Origin: JBHYDC01 sp051861205
Lineage (GTDB): Bacteria > Pseudomonadota > Alphaproteobacteria > Rhizobiales > Pleomorphomonadaceae
Direction of reading: 5' to 3'
DNA length: 64,000 nt
Assembly (NCBI GenBank): GCA_051861205.1
Contig: JBHYDC010000003.1
Location: 124,001-188,000, forward strand
The notes under the pieces are model-generated. The model did no database searches. It saw only the letters and a list, made by a program, of their open reading frames with translations, and was not told the DNA's origin. Each line of letters opens with the position of its first letter. Position 1 is the first letter of the stretch. This document shows, in pieces, positions 52,836-61,184 of the stretch. Both the position numbers and the translations under genes were made by a program.

Positions 52836-53147
52836 ATGCACCCCCTTCGCCGTGACGGCACCGATCTCATCGTCGACGTGCGGCTGACGCCGCGCGCCGG
52901 CCGGGACGCGGTGGACGGCTTCAAGACGCTCGCCGACGGGCGTGTGGTTCTAGCTGCGCGTGTGCGGGCGGTGCCGGAGGACGGCAAGGCGAACGCAGCG
53001 CTGGAAGCCTTGATCGCGGCGGCGGTGGGGGTTCCCAAATCAGCTGTCAAGCTTGTCGCGGGAGCGACCAGCCGGCTGAAAACGGTTCGGGTGAGGGATG
53101 CCGATCCTGATGCAGAGGCGGCGCTGAGGGCGCATATCCTTAGCTGA
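52836..53147 (+). CDS. DUF167 / YggU family protein
   Basis: 103 aa. Typical pattern: LIVDVRLTPRAGRDAVDG at the start, VRAVPEDGKANAALEALIAAAVGVPKSAVKLVAGATSRLKTVRV in the middle, matching the YggU fold. Small soluble protein of unknown function, commonly placed beside yggT, as here. Starts seven bases after the yggT stop. GC-rich, unlike yggT. Confidence 0.92.
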   Translation: MHPLRRDGTDLIVDVRLTPRAGRDAVDGFKTLADGRVVLAARVRAVPEDGKANAALEALIAAAVGVPKSAVKLVAGATSRLKTVRVRDADPDAEAALRAHILS

Positions 53148-53150
53148 GAC

Positions 53151-53357
53151 CTATTCGCCGTCTTCGAGCGGCCGCGCCTCGTCGGGCAGCATGATGGGCA
53201 CGCCGTCGCGCACGGGATAGGCAAGACGGGCGGACCGGGAGATCAGCTCCTGCGCGTCCGGGCGCCATTCAAGCGTGGTCTTCGTCAGGGGGCACACGAG
53301 GATTTCCAAAAGTTTGGGATCGACCGTTCCCGCCTGCCGCGATTGACCGTCAGCCAT
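53151..53357 (-). CDS. Trm112 family protein
   Basis: 68 aa. VDPKLLEILVCPLTKTTLEW near the start and AYPVRDGVPIMLPDEARPL near the end match bacterial Trm112/YcaR proteins. The archaeal/eukaryotic counterpart is an activator of methyltransferases; the bacterial role is not settled. It lacks most of the zinc Cys residues, normal for alphaproteobacteria. Ten bases beyond the LON-domain gene, so same operon. Confidence 0.92.
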   Translation of the reverse strand: MADGQSRQAGTVDPKLLEILVCPLTKTTLEWRPDAQELISRSARLAYPVRDGVPIMLPDEARPLEDGE

Positions 53358-53366
53358 CGGCGCGCC

Positions 53367-54050
53367 TCACTGAAGCTGCGGCGCGTCGCCGCCCGAACGG
53401 CCGCGTGCCAGCGCCATCTCAGTGATGGCGACGAGGGTATCGGCGCGGGTCTTGAGGTCGGGGGCTTCGAGAAGCGCCTGCTTCTCCGGCGGGCCAAACG
53501 GGCTCATCATCGACAAGGCATTGACGAGCGCCTCGGTGGAGGCCTGCTCCACGCTTTCCCAGTCTGCTTCCAGATTATTGGCGTCGAGATAGGCCTGGAA
53601 CGTCTTCATCAAGCCGCTACGGTCTACGGCGGTTTCACCGGCCCGCACCACATAATCGGTTTCGAACTCGGCCGAAGATACCCGCGCGACCCGGTAGAGC
53701 CGGCCGGACGGGGGCTCTTCCAGGATGCGGAACCGGGTGATGCCGGTCAGCGTGACGAGATAGCGTCCGTCGCCGCTTTCCGACCAGGCGGTGATGCGCC
53801 CGGCGCAGCCGACCGAGCAGAGTTTCGGTTCGGCGCCGGGCCGGCCAGAGCCCGCATCGAAACGGGGTTGCACCATGCCGATCACGCGCTGGCCGGCCAG
53901 AGCCGCGTCGAACATGGCGACATAGCGCGGCTCGAAGATGTTGAGCGGCAGTTGACCGCGCGGCAGCAGCAACGCGCCGGAGAGCGGGAAAACCGGAATC
54001 TCCGTCGGCAGATCGTCCGGTCCGTTGTAGATCGCGTTTCCAGCCATCAT
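53367..54050 (-). CDS. LON N-terminal domain protein
   Basis: 227 aa. Contains only the substrate-binding domain of Lon (EIPVFPLSGALLLPRGQLPLNIFEPRYVAMFDAAL), without ATPase or protease parts. Such stand-alone proteins are common between ybbN-type thioredoxin and Trm112 genes, the order found here. Start chosen at the ATGATG around 54050, since the upstream extension has no family likeness. Function unknown, possibly binding damaged proteins. Confidence 0.9.
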   Translation of the reverse strand: MMAGNAIYNGPDDLPTEIPVFPLSGALLLPRGQLPLNIFEPRYVAMFDAALAGQRVIGMVQPRFDAGSGRPGAEPKLCSVGCAGRITAWSESGDGRYLVTLTGITRFRILEEPPSGRLYRVARVSSAEFETDYVVRAGETAVDRSGLMKTFQAYLDANNLEADWESVEQASTEALVNALSMMSPFGPPEKQALLEAPDLKTRADTLVAITEMALARGRSGGDAPQLQ

Positions 54051-54146
54051 GACGGTTGTGCATCCCCCGAGCGGCCGCACCGGCCGCTCCCATGATATAG
54101 CGCGGGGCGCGCCGTTCGGCGATGCCCCACCCAACGATGCCACGCT

Positions 54147-55085
54147 TCAGGCAAAGAGCACGGACGATAGGCGGCGACGACCGTAGAGCGTCATCGGATC
54201 GGTCGGCCCCCAGGCCTCGAAATACTGAACGAGTTGCTTGCGGGCGGCCTCTTCGTTCCACGCGCGCTCGCGGCGGACGATCTCGATGAGGTGATCGACC
54301 GCCTTTTGACGATCGCCGCCGGCGGCAAGGGCCAGCGCAAGCTCGTAGCGGGCTTCGTGATCGGTGGGATCACTTTCCACGCGGGTGGCGAGACCGGCGG
54401 TATCACCCAGACTGGCGGCCTGCTCGGCAAGCTCCAGTTCGGCGAGGGCGCCGGAAAGCGCGATGTCGCCGCGCTTGGGTTCGGGCACCTGCTCCAACAC
54501 GGCGCGCGCGTCTTCAAGCTGTCCTGCGCCCACCAGAGCACGGGCAAGCCCGGCGACGGCGGGAAGGCTTTCCGGCTCGATCTGCAGGACGGCCATGTAG
54601 ATTTCAGCAGCCGCCTCGAAATCGCGGGTGGTCAGGGCCTCGGCGCCGGATTCCAGAAGCTGTTCGGTTTCACTCGGTCCGGTTGGCCCGGCCACGCGCT
54701 CGATGAACTGTTTCACCTGGCCTTCCGGCAGCGCGCCCATGAAGCCGTCGAGCGGGCGGCCGTCCACAAAAGCAATGACGGCTGGGATCGACTGGATTCC
54801 GAGTTGACCGGCGATTTGCGGATGATCGTCGATGTTCATCTTGACGAGACGAACCTTGCCGGCCGCCGCCTGGACCACCTTTTCGAGCACAGGGGTGAGC
54901 TGCTTGCACGGACCGCACCAGGGCGCCCAGAAGTCCACCAGCACAGGCGTATGGCGCGAAGCTTCAAGAACGTCGCGGGGGAAATCGCGCGTCGTCGTAT
55001 CCTTGATGAGATCGCCGGCAGGGGCCGGTTGCGGGGCCGGCGCGGCGCCGAACCCATTTCCGAAGGTGAATGTCGGGTTGCTCAT
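54147..55085 (-). CDS. Thioredoxin-like co-chaperone (YbbN/CnoX type)
   Basis: 312 aa. N-terminal thioredoxin fold with the active site WCGPC (residues 56-60), followed by a TPR-containing half (about 140-312). E. coli CnoX lacks the redox pair, whereas here both Cys are present, as in Caulobacter-type CnoX. Family holds unfolded proteins and passes them to GroEL. ATG at 55085 has GGGAGGGG upstream. Confidence 0.9.
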   Translation of the reverse strand: MSNPTFTFGNGFGAAPAPQPAPAGDLIKDTTTRDFPRDVLEASRHTPVLVDFWAPWCGPCKQLTPVLEKVVQAAAGKVRLVKMNIDDHPQIAGQLGIQSIPAVIAFVDGRPLDGFMGALPEGQVKQFIERVAGPTGPSETEQLLESGAEALTTRDFEAAAEIYMAVLQIEPESLPAVAGLARALVGAGQLEDARAVLEQVPEPKRGDIALSGALAELELAEQAASLGDTAGLATRVESDPTDHEARYELALALAAGGDRQKAVDHLIEIVRRERAWNEEAARKQLVQYFEAWGPTDPMTLYGRRRLSSVLFA

Positions 55086-55260
55086 GACCCCTCCCGGTTC
55101 CGGGCGCTGTCGCCCTTGCGTCTCACGCATGTCTCAAGTCGTCTCGTCGGCCTATCCGGCGAGGGTCGATCGGCTTGGTCCTGACATCTTTGCCGGGACT
55201 TGGCCGAGTATTCTTAAAAGGCCTATGTGGCGTCAACCAAGCGCGATGGCAATTGCCGGA

Positions 55261-55764
55261 TCACTCCAAACTCGGCAGATCGAGAATGAGGGGAGCGTGG
55301 CCGGTGGCATTCAGAAAAGCGATGAGGTCGTTTGGCTGAAGCGTGGTGGTGGCGGTGTTGATCAGCGGGTGGAAGTTCACCGGCGTCTGTTCGATCAGGG
55401 CCCGTTCCAACACGACGGTGACACGGCCGGCTTCGTCGTTGATCGCGCCGAAGGGCGTCACCGAGCCGGGCTTCACGCCCCACACCTCTTCGAGCTGATC
55501 GCCCGAGCAGAAAGAGACGCGGCCGGACGCGCCGATCGTCTCATGAAGGCGCTTCAGATCAACCCGCGCGTCCTCTCGTACCGTGACGCAAAAGATGCGG
55601 CTCTTCTTGTCCTTGACGAAGAGGTTTTTGGAATGCCCACCAGGGATCTGGCCCCGCAGCGACTGGCTTTCCTCCACGGTATGGAGCGGGGGGTGCTCCA
55701 CGGTCGTATGGACAATGCCGAGCCGGTCGAGAAAGGCGAACAGGTCGGCGGAGCTCTTGGGCAT
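55261..55764 (-). CDS. Prolyl-tRNA editing protein (ProX / YbaK-like)
   Basis: 167 aa; an alternative ATG at 55800 would add 12. YbaK/ProRS editing domain: GIVHTTVEHPPLHTVEESQSLRGQIPGGHSKNLFVKDKK, and near the C-terminus NFHPLINTATTTLQPNDLIAFL. Clears alanine mischarged on tRNA-Pro. Stand-alone gene, upstream of tRNA-Gly on the other strand. Key Lys in KNLFVKDK is present. Confidence 0.9.
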   Translation of the reverse strand: MPKSSADLFAFLDRLGIVHTTVEHPPLHTVEESQSLRGQIPGGHSKNLFVKDKKSRIFCVTVREDARVDLKRLHETIGASGRVSFCSGDQLEEVWGVKPGSVTPFGAINDEAGRVTVVLERALIEQTPVNFHPLINTATTTLQPNDLIAFLNATGHAPLILDLPSLE

Positions 55765-55933
55765 GGTCGGGGTTCCGAGGCGATCCGATTTTATGTGCAT
55801 CGTTCTATCCGCCCCAACGCCGTGCGCAAGCCCCCGCCGCCAGGGGTTCAAAGCGCGATTGCCTGTTGCAATCGGAATTGGATTGGTTCATATACGCCTC
55901 GCTTCGGCAACGGAGCGCCCGGAAACGGGGCGT

Positions 55934-56008
55934 GCGGGTGTAGCTCAGGGGTAGAGCACAACCTTGCCAAGGTTGGGGTCGTGGGTTCGAATCCCATCGC
56001 CCGCTCCA
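55934..56008 (+). tRNA. tRNA-Gly (anticodon GCC)
   Basis: 75 nt with CCA. Acceptor GCGGGTG/CGCCCGC, D-stem GCTC/GAGC, anticodon arm CAACC-TTGCCAA-GGTTG, T-arm GTGGG-TTCGAAT-CCCAT. Followed by a strong terminator. Confidence 0.96.
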
Positions 56009-56020
56009 GTTTCCCCTCAT

Positions 56021-56060
56021 AAACGACAAAAGCCGCGGCGATCCGCGGCTTTTGTCGTTT
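56021..56060. terminator. Perfect 18-bp stem-loop terminator
   Basis: AAACGACAAAAGCCGCGG (56021-56038), loop CGAT, and its exact complement (56043-56060), T-rich on each strand after the GC core. Ends the tRNA-Gly transcript and can serve the opposite-strand LuxR-type gene as well. Confidence 0.92.
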
Positions 56061-56107
56061 ATGGACTCCGAGCTGAGCAAGCGGCCGGGAAGCAAGCCCT
56101 TCCTGCT

Positions 56108-56938
56108 CTATGAATTCGCCCCGTTGAGTTGGCGGGCGGGATGTTTGGGCTTTTCGCCTTCGCGAGGGGATTGGCCGAAGAGGAGCGGGGAAGCCATGAC
56201 GGCGATCAACTCTTCCGGATAGGGCGGGCTTTCCAGATCCGGCGGCAGATCGAGCGTGGCGGAAAGAGCGGCCTGTGTTCGGTTGGCGGCCCCCAGTTTC
56301 TTCATGATTTGGCGGACGTGAACCTTGACGGTGCTTTCCCGCATCCCGAGTTGACGGGCGATCACCTTGTTGGATTTGCCTTCCCTCAGAGAATTCAGCA
56401 CCGCCTGCTGACGGACGGTGAGCGGGCTCGACCGCAGCCGCGCCTTGGCCTCCCGAGGTTTGGATCCCGGTGAAAGAGGGCTGCTTGCCTGCGAGGCGCG
56501 GTTTAAAAGCGCGGCGGGGGGAAAGAACGACCCGCCCGCCATGATGAACGAGAGCGCCTGGAGGGCGATCTCCGGCTCGGTGCGGGTCGGCAGGAAACCC
56601 CGCGCCCCGCCGCGAAAGGCCGCGATGACTTCGGCGGGATTGTCACGATCCGAAATCACGGCGACCGGCGCCGAAGCGAATGTCTGAATCACCGCCCGGA
56701 GCCAGCCGGCAGGCTCGGCATCCGTCAGCGAACCGGATCCGACATTGAGCACCACAAGGCGGATATCGCGGTCGGGCGCGAGGACCTCGCTGGCCAAATC
56801 GGGCGGCCTTGAAAGCACATCCACCTGATTGGCCCCCGCCCAGGGGCGCAGGAAACCGGCGACGCCGGCGCGACGCAGATTGAGCGGATCGACGATCACG
56901 ATCGCCGCCTGTCTCATGGGATTCAACGTATCATTCAA
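56108..56938 (-). CDS. LuxR-type response regulator with degenerate receiver
   Basis: 276 aa. N-terminal receiver-like domain (about 10-140) and C-terminal LuxR helix-turn-helix (VLNSLREGKSNKVIARQLGMRESTVKVHVRQIMKKL, about 180-240). The phosphoacceptor position reads VVLNVGSG (Asp replaced by Asn) and the conserved Lys region reads FLPTRTEP, so phosphorylation is unlikely in the normal way. Similar to the next gene to the right, from which 255 bp separate it. Likely a DNA-binding regulator; target genes unknown. Confidence 0.85.
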   Translation of the reverse strand: MNDTLNPMRQAAIVIVDPLNLRRAGVAGFLRPWAGANQVDVLSRPPDLASEVLAPDRDIRLVVLNVGSGSLTDAEPAGWLRAVIQTFASAPVAVISDRDNPAEVIAAFRGGARGFLPTRTEPEIALQALSFIMAGGSFFPPAALLNRASQASSPLSPGSKPREAKARLRSSPLTVRQQAVLNSLREGKSNKVIARQLGMRESTVKVHVRQIMKKLGAANRTQAALSATLDLPPDLESPPYPEELIAVMASPLLFGQSPREGEKPKHPARQLNGANS

Positions 56939-57120
56939 AGGAGCACCCGGCGGTTTTCGGAATATGCGATGCCATGAGGATAAGTCGCGTTGATGAAGTG
57001 CGCCAATTCGGGCAGATGAAGTACGGAATTCATGCTGGGATCATGGCATCGTATAGAATGGAGGGGTCTGGTCTGCTGCTTTCGAAACAAGGTGACGTAG
57101 CCATCAATTGAAGGCCTGAA

Positions 57121-57166
57121 ATGAAGAAACCCGCCGCGAGCATAGCTCGGCAGCGGGGTTCTTCAT
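57121..57166 (-). terminator. Terminator hairpin after the second LuxR-type gene
   Basis: Imperfect inverted repeat with outer arms ATGAAGAA..ACCCGC and GCGGGGTTCTTCAT and an inner GAGC-ATA-GCTC, 28 bp past the stop of the gene at 57194 on the minus strand. Confidence 0.6.
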
Positions 57167-57193
57167 GAATACACGTTTGCTCTTAGTGACTCA

Positions 57194-57943
57194 TCAGGCG
57201 GGCAGAGAGGTGTTCTCCAGCGTACCGCTAGCGCCATCGGCAATGCCGAGCTCAACGGCGCAGAGTGCTGCTTGCGTCCGGTTCGAGGCCCCCAGTTTGC
57301 GCATGATCTGGCGAACATGCACCTTCACCGTAGACTCGCACATCCTCAATTCGCGGGCGATATGCTTGTTGGACTGCCCCAGGCGCAAGAGATGCAGCAC
57401 CTCGCTCTGCCGCAGCGTCAGCGGTGAACCATTGCTGGACGCGCTTCGACCGGCGTCATAGGCGATCGGAGCGCTCCAAGCCGGTTCGGCCTGCGTTTCA
57501 GCTGCGTGAAGCAAGGCCCCCGGGGGAAAGAAGTAACCGCCGCCGAGGATGAATTCGAGCGCCCGGAACACGATCTCCGGGTCGTTTCGTGTCGTCACAA
57601 AGCCGCGCGCGCCCGCCTTCAGCGTAGCAACGACGTGCGCTGTCTCGTCACGATCGGAAAGCACGACGAGCGGGCAGGCTGGGAAAGCCTTTCTGAAATC
57701 CTCAACCAAGGCGATAACGGGCACCGAATCGGCCGGTAGCCCGCCGATGCTGAGAAAGATCAGGCGCACATCGGGCGCACCCGCATCGATTGCATCGAGA
57801 CTGGCCGGATAGTCTTCCAACACATATCCCTTGTCCCGCGCCCAGTCTTCCATGAGACGCGCCAAACAGGCACGTCGAAGGACGAGGTCGTCAACCAGTA
57901 GGATTTTGAAGTCTTCCTGTGAGACTGCCCCACCTGCTGTCAT
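57194..57943 (-). CDS. LuxR-type response regulator with degenerate receiver (paralogue)
   Basis: 249 aa, same layout as the gene at 56108: receiver-like half and LuxR DNA-binding half (EVLHLLRLGQSNKHIARELRMCESTVKVHVRQIMRKL). Opening acidic pair VDD is kept, but the phosphoacceptor site reads IFLSIGG (Ser for Asp) and the Lys region FVTTRNDP. Both proteins share RDE/N..V(I/V)A..(R/K)(G)GARGF and GG.(F/Y)FFPP, so they are duplicates. No sensor kinase is near. Confidence 0.85.
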   Translation of the reverse strand: MTAGGAVSQEDFKILLVDDLVLRRACLARLMEDWARDKGYVLEDYPASLDAIDAGAPDVRLIFLSIGGLPADSVPVIALVEDFRKAFPACPLVVLSDRDETAHVVATLKAGARGFVTTRNDPEIVFRALEFILGGGYFFPPGALLHAAETQAEPAWSAPIAYDAGRSASSNGSPLTLRQSEVLHLLRLGQSNKHIARELRMCESTVKVHVRQIMRKLGASNRTQAALCAVELGIADGASGTLENTSLPA

Positions 57944-58869
57944 GGTACTACTCCGTCAACATGAGTGAGCGCATCGGCATTGCCGGCCGGGCGAGAACCC
58001 AGTCAACAAGCCGAACCGCGCATACGGTCGATTGAGAGCCTCTTGTCGGGCTCCTTGGCTTGGTGGCTCGCCGGAGGGAAACGGCGGCCGTGGAAATCGG
58101 ATTGGCGGGCAGACGCGATACGACCGGTAGAACCCGATCGATCCAAACGCCTACCCGTCGCTGCCAACCCGCGACGGCGAACTGGGGCCCAGGGCCCCTG
58201 GTTCGCACGGTGGCAAGCCCTTGCTCTTGATGGATGAGATCACCCCCAGCAACCTCTTTGCGAATCTCTAAAAGCGCCACTCCGGCGACCCTCCCCCCAA
58301 CTTGCCCCAAGCGATCCAGGTCCTTCGTGCAGTTCGCATCCCCAAACGCGGCCCACTTGAAAATCGAACGACCGGCTGCCCTACTCTTTAGCAACAGGCC
58401 CATCATCCAGTTGAAGTCAGACGTCACGTACTCAAGATAGTCAGCTTAGATACGAAAACAGTACATAACATAAATCTTGCAATTAAACCCGTCAACGACA
58501 GTTATCAGCACGAATTCATGACATGGGTGTAGTTACTTTATGCAGGTCTATCCATCCAATTCGCAATACAACCGATCATTGTTGCCTCGACGTGCTGTAT
58601 GGCTAAGTACCAAAGATGCCCAACCGTTCCGACGTAGGTGTTAAACCGGACCTCGATTCTACCCTGATCAAAACTATTCGTAATGAGTAGCATTTAGGGG
58701 ATGATCGGCGCAGACCTTGACCGGATGCAAGATCAGGAGCATGGGACTCTTACGGATGCTGTTCTGCGAAGAGCGCGCCGAGCAGAATCTCCGACCATTT
58801 ACAACCTGCCGATGCCCCGTCTCGGTCTAGGGACCGTGATTCCCCCTCCCAGAAGTTTCGGTCCGACCT
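57944..58869. other. Intergenic stretch without supported genes
   Basis: About 925 bp. GC-rich until 58440, then AT-rich to about 58700. A 159-codon minus-strand frame at 57948-58427 lacks any family likeness and normal codon pattern. Possible decayed gene plus the promoter of the MFS gene. Confidence 0.5.
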
Positions 58870-60153
58870 ATGACGACACCTCCGACCGGCGCTGGCAGCC
58901 CGGCGCCCGCCGTTAGCGAAACCCTTGTCGACATCGAAATCGAAAGCGTACCGGCCCCTGGTCCAACACCGGTTGGGGGGCCGGGCGGACGCATCCTGCT
59001 CGGGGTCAGCCTCGTGCTTGTCGCATTCAATTTGCGCCCGGTGTTCGCAAGCTTGTCGGCGGTGCTGCCGGACGCGGCACGGGATCTGGCGCTGTCGCCG
59101 GCATTCGTCAGTCTTATCACAACGTTGCCGGTGCTCTGCCTCGGACTATTCGCGCCCGCCGCACCCGGCCTTGCGCGGCGCTTTGGGGCAGAGCGCACCA
59201 TTTTGCTGTTGCTCGTGCTGCTCGCGGCTGGAACCGCGCTTCGAGGATTGCCTGCCGGCATCGCGATGATGCTCGGATCGGTGATCGCGGGGGCCTGCAT
59301 CGCGGTCGGCAATGTGCTGCTCCCCGGCCTCGTGAAGCGCGACTTCCCGGACAAGGCGGCGCTGATGACGGGCTTCTACACCATGGCGCTATGCGGGGGC
59401 GCCGCGTCGGCCGCAGGCTTCACGGTTCCAATCGAAAAGGCGCTCGGATCGTGGAATCTGGCACTGGCGGTCTGGGCTATTCCGGCGGCTATGGTTGCCA
59501 TTCTCTTCGTCTTTCAGATCCAACCGGCCACAGCTCACCGGATCGCCCGGCCGGCTGTAAAGGGGCTCTGGCGCGATCCGCTGGCGTGGCAAGTGACACT
59601 GTTCATGGGCTTTCAGTCATCGCTCGCCTATTGCGTGTTCGGATGGCTGGCCCCGATCCTGCGGTCTCGCGGTATGGACGCGGTGGATGCCGGTTTCGTG
59701 GTTTCGGTCTCCGTGCTCGTGCAGACAGCCTCTTGCCTGCTCGCGCCGACGATCGCGGCGCGCGGGCGCGACCAACGACTCTTCAACGTCGCGCTGCTCG
59801 CGGCTGCGGTCGTCGGCCTGCTCGGCTGCCTTTATGCGCCGCTGTGGTCGATCTGGGTCTGGGCGGTGATCCAGGGCGTCGGCCAGGGTAGCCTGATCGC
59901 GGTAGCCATGACGCTGATCGTGCTGCGCTCGCCCGATCCGCATGTGGCAGCGCAGCTTTCCTCGATGGCGCAGACGGTCGGCTATGCGCTCGCCGCGGTC
60001 GGACCGCTGCTCGTTGGCGCGCTCTACGGATGGACCGGGGGCTTCGAGATCACGGGCATACTCTTCGTTGCGCTCGGCCTAGCAGGCGCGGCTGCGGGGC
60101 TCGGGGCCGGGCGGGCGCTACAAATCGTGGTTGATGACAAAGCAGATCGATGA
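58870..60153 (+). CDS. MFS transporter, CynX/NimT family
   Basis: 427 aa with 12 predicted membrane helices after a Pro-rich cytoplasmic start of about 35 residues. Motifs: GVSLVLVAFNLRPVFASLSAVLP near residue 38, GLARRFGAERTILLLLVLLAAGTALRG, and LPGLVKRDFPDKAALMTGFYTMAL, as in cyanate/nitroimidazole family members. Substrate not known; cyanate is not implied, since no cyanase is nearby. Confidence 0.88.
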   Translation: MTTPPTGAGSPAPAVSETLVDIEIESVPAPGPTPVGGPGGRILLGVSLVLVAFNLRPVFASLSAVLPDAARDLALSPAFVSLITTLPVLCLGLFAPAAPGLARRFGAERTILLLLVLLAAGTALRGLPAGIAMMLGSVIAGACIAVGNVLLPGLVKRDFPDKAALMTGFYTMALCGGAASAAGFTVPIEKALGSWNLALAVWAIPAAMVAILFVFQIQPATAHRIARPAVKGLWRDPLAWQVTLFMGFQSSLAYCVFGWLAPILRSRGMDAVDAGFVVSVSVLVQTASCLLAPTIAARGRDQRLFNVALLAAAVVGLLGCLYAPLWSIWVWAVIQGVGQGSLIAVAMTLIVLRSPDPHVAAQLSSMAQTVGYALAAVGPLLVGALYGWTGGFEITGILFVALGLAGAAAGLGAGRALQIVVDDKADR

Positions 60154-60165
60154 TCCGAGGATCGA

Positions 60166-61098
60166 TCACTGACAGATCCGCGTGCCGTTTTCGCGCTCGA
60201 TCAGATCGAGATGCAAATGGCCGGCGTGCGCCACGTCAGCGCCTGGACCCAAGACGGTGGTGAAATAGGCGCAGGCGCCTCGGCGAATGGCGCGGCGAAA
60301 GCCGGTTGTCGCATCGTCCGCGTCCGGTCCTGCCACGACGACCGGCTCACGGCCCTCGAAAGCAAAAGTTCCGACATCGATCGCATTCCCAGCTGCGTGC
60401 TCACTTGGCTTGGCGCCCTCGATTCCGTTGCGGGTTCGGCATTCGTAGCCGGAGACATCGGAGAGCCGGACGAGGCGGCTCTTGAAGTGGGCCTGCGCCT
60501 CCGGTGCGACCACGTCTTGAGCCCAGCGAGCGAGCGCCTCGGCCGCCTCGCAGTTCATGGTGGCTCTTGCAAGGGCGAGCCCGTCGCCAAGGCCGCTGAT
60601 TTCGAGGGGTTGGCTCAGCGTGCACCCCGGCTCGCTCACCGACGGGAGCGCCGTGAAGGAGAGGCCGAGCCGGGTGATGCGTTCGCGGCACGCCTCGGCG
60701 GTTGTCGGAGCCGGCTCCGGTACAAGCTGACCCGACGGGGCAAAAGCGGCGGGCGGCTCGGCTGGCGGGGCGGATTGGTCGGGTGCAGCCTCAGGAAGCG
60801 GCGGGGACTCCGGCGGAGATGGAAGCGGCAAGGGGGCAGGCGTGTCTTCGCCAAGGGATCCTGGTCCGGGCGATGTCTGGTCGGGCGGAACGTCGGCCTT
60901 CGGCTTCGCCGGGGGCAAGGGTGGTGCGGGACCGGGGCGATCGGCACCTGGCGCTTCCTGTTGAACGGGTGGCGGCGTCACCGGTTTGCTGTGCGGCAAG
61001 GGCGGGCGTTCCGCCTTGAGCCCCACGCCGCCGGGCGCGGCCATACCGGGAGCAAGCGCCAGCAGTAGAAGGGCAATAGCACCACCGATCCGCTTCAT
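60166..61098 (-). CDS. Extensin-like C-terminal domain protein
   Basis: 310 aa. Signal peptide at residues 1-20, then a Pro-rich linker (about 25-140, repeats of PPLP and PEP) and a C-terminal extensin-like domain with Zn-peptidase-like residues in GAKPSEHAAGNAIDVGTF and AGHLHLDL. The fold is related to M15 peptidases; a cell-wall role is likely, supported by the L,D-transpeptidase gene 86 bp upstream. Start ATG at 61098 has GAAGGAG just before; a longer frame upstream has no signal peptide. Confidence 0.9.
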   Translation of the reverse strand: MKRIGGAIALLLLALAPGMAAPGGVGLKAERPPLPHSKPVTPPPVQQEAPGADRPGPAPPLPPAKPKADVPPDQTSPGPGSLGEDTPAPLPLPSPPESPPLPEAAPDQSAPPAEPPAAFAPSGQLVPEPAPTTAEACRERITRLGLSFTALPSVSEPGCTLSQPLEISGLGDGLALARATMNCEAAEALARWAQDVVAPEAQAHFKSRLVRLSDVSGYECRTRNGIEGAKPSEHAAGNAIDVGTFAFEGREPVVVAGPDADDATTGFRRAIRRGACAYFTTVLGPGADVAHAGHLHLDLIERENGTRICQ

Positions 61099-61184
61099 GG
61101 CGTCTCCTTCGCCGTCGAACGATTGGTGGTGCCTAAGTCGGCAGGGCGCGTTTGTGTTTCGGTGAAGCGGTTCTGAGGGCCTCG

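Noticed and set aside
57948..58427. 159-codon minus-strand frame between the LuxR-type and MFS genes
   Set aside because: No ribosome site, no recognisable domain, irregular amino-acid make-up; treated as non-coding.
58870..60153. Calling the MFS protein a cyanate transporter
   Set aside because: Family likeness only; no cyanase or nitrogen-assimilation genes nearby to support a substrate.
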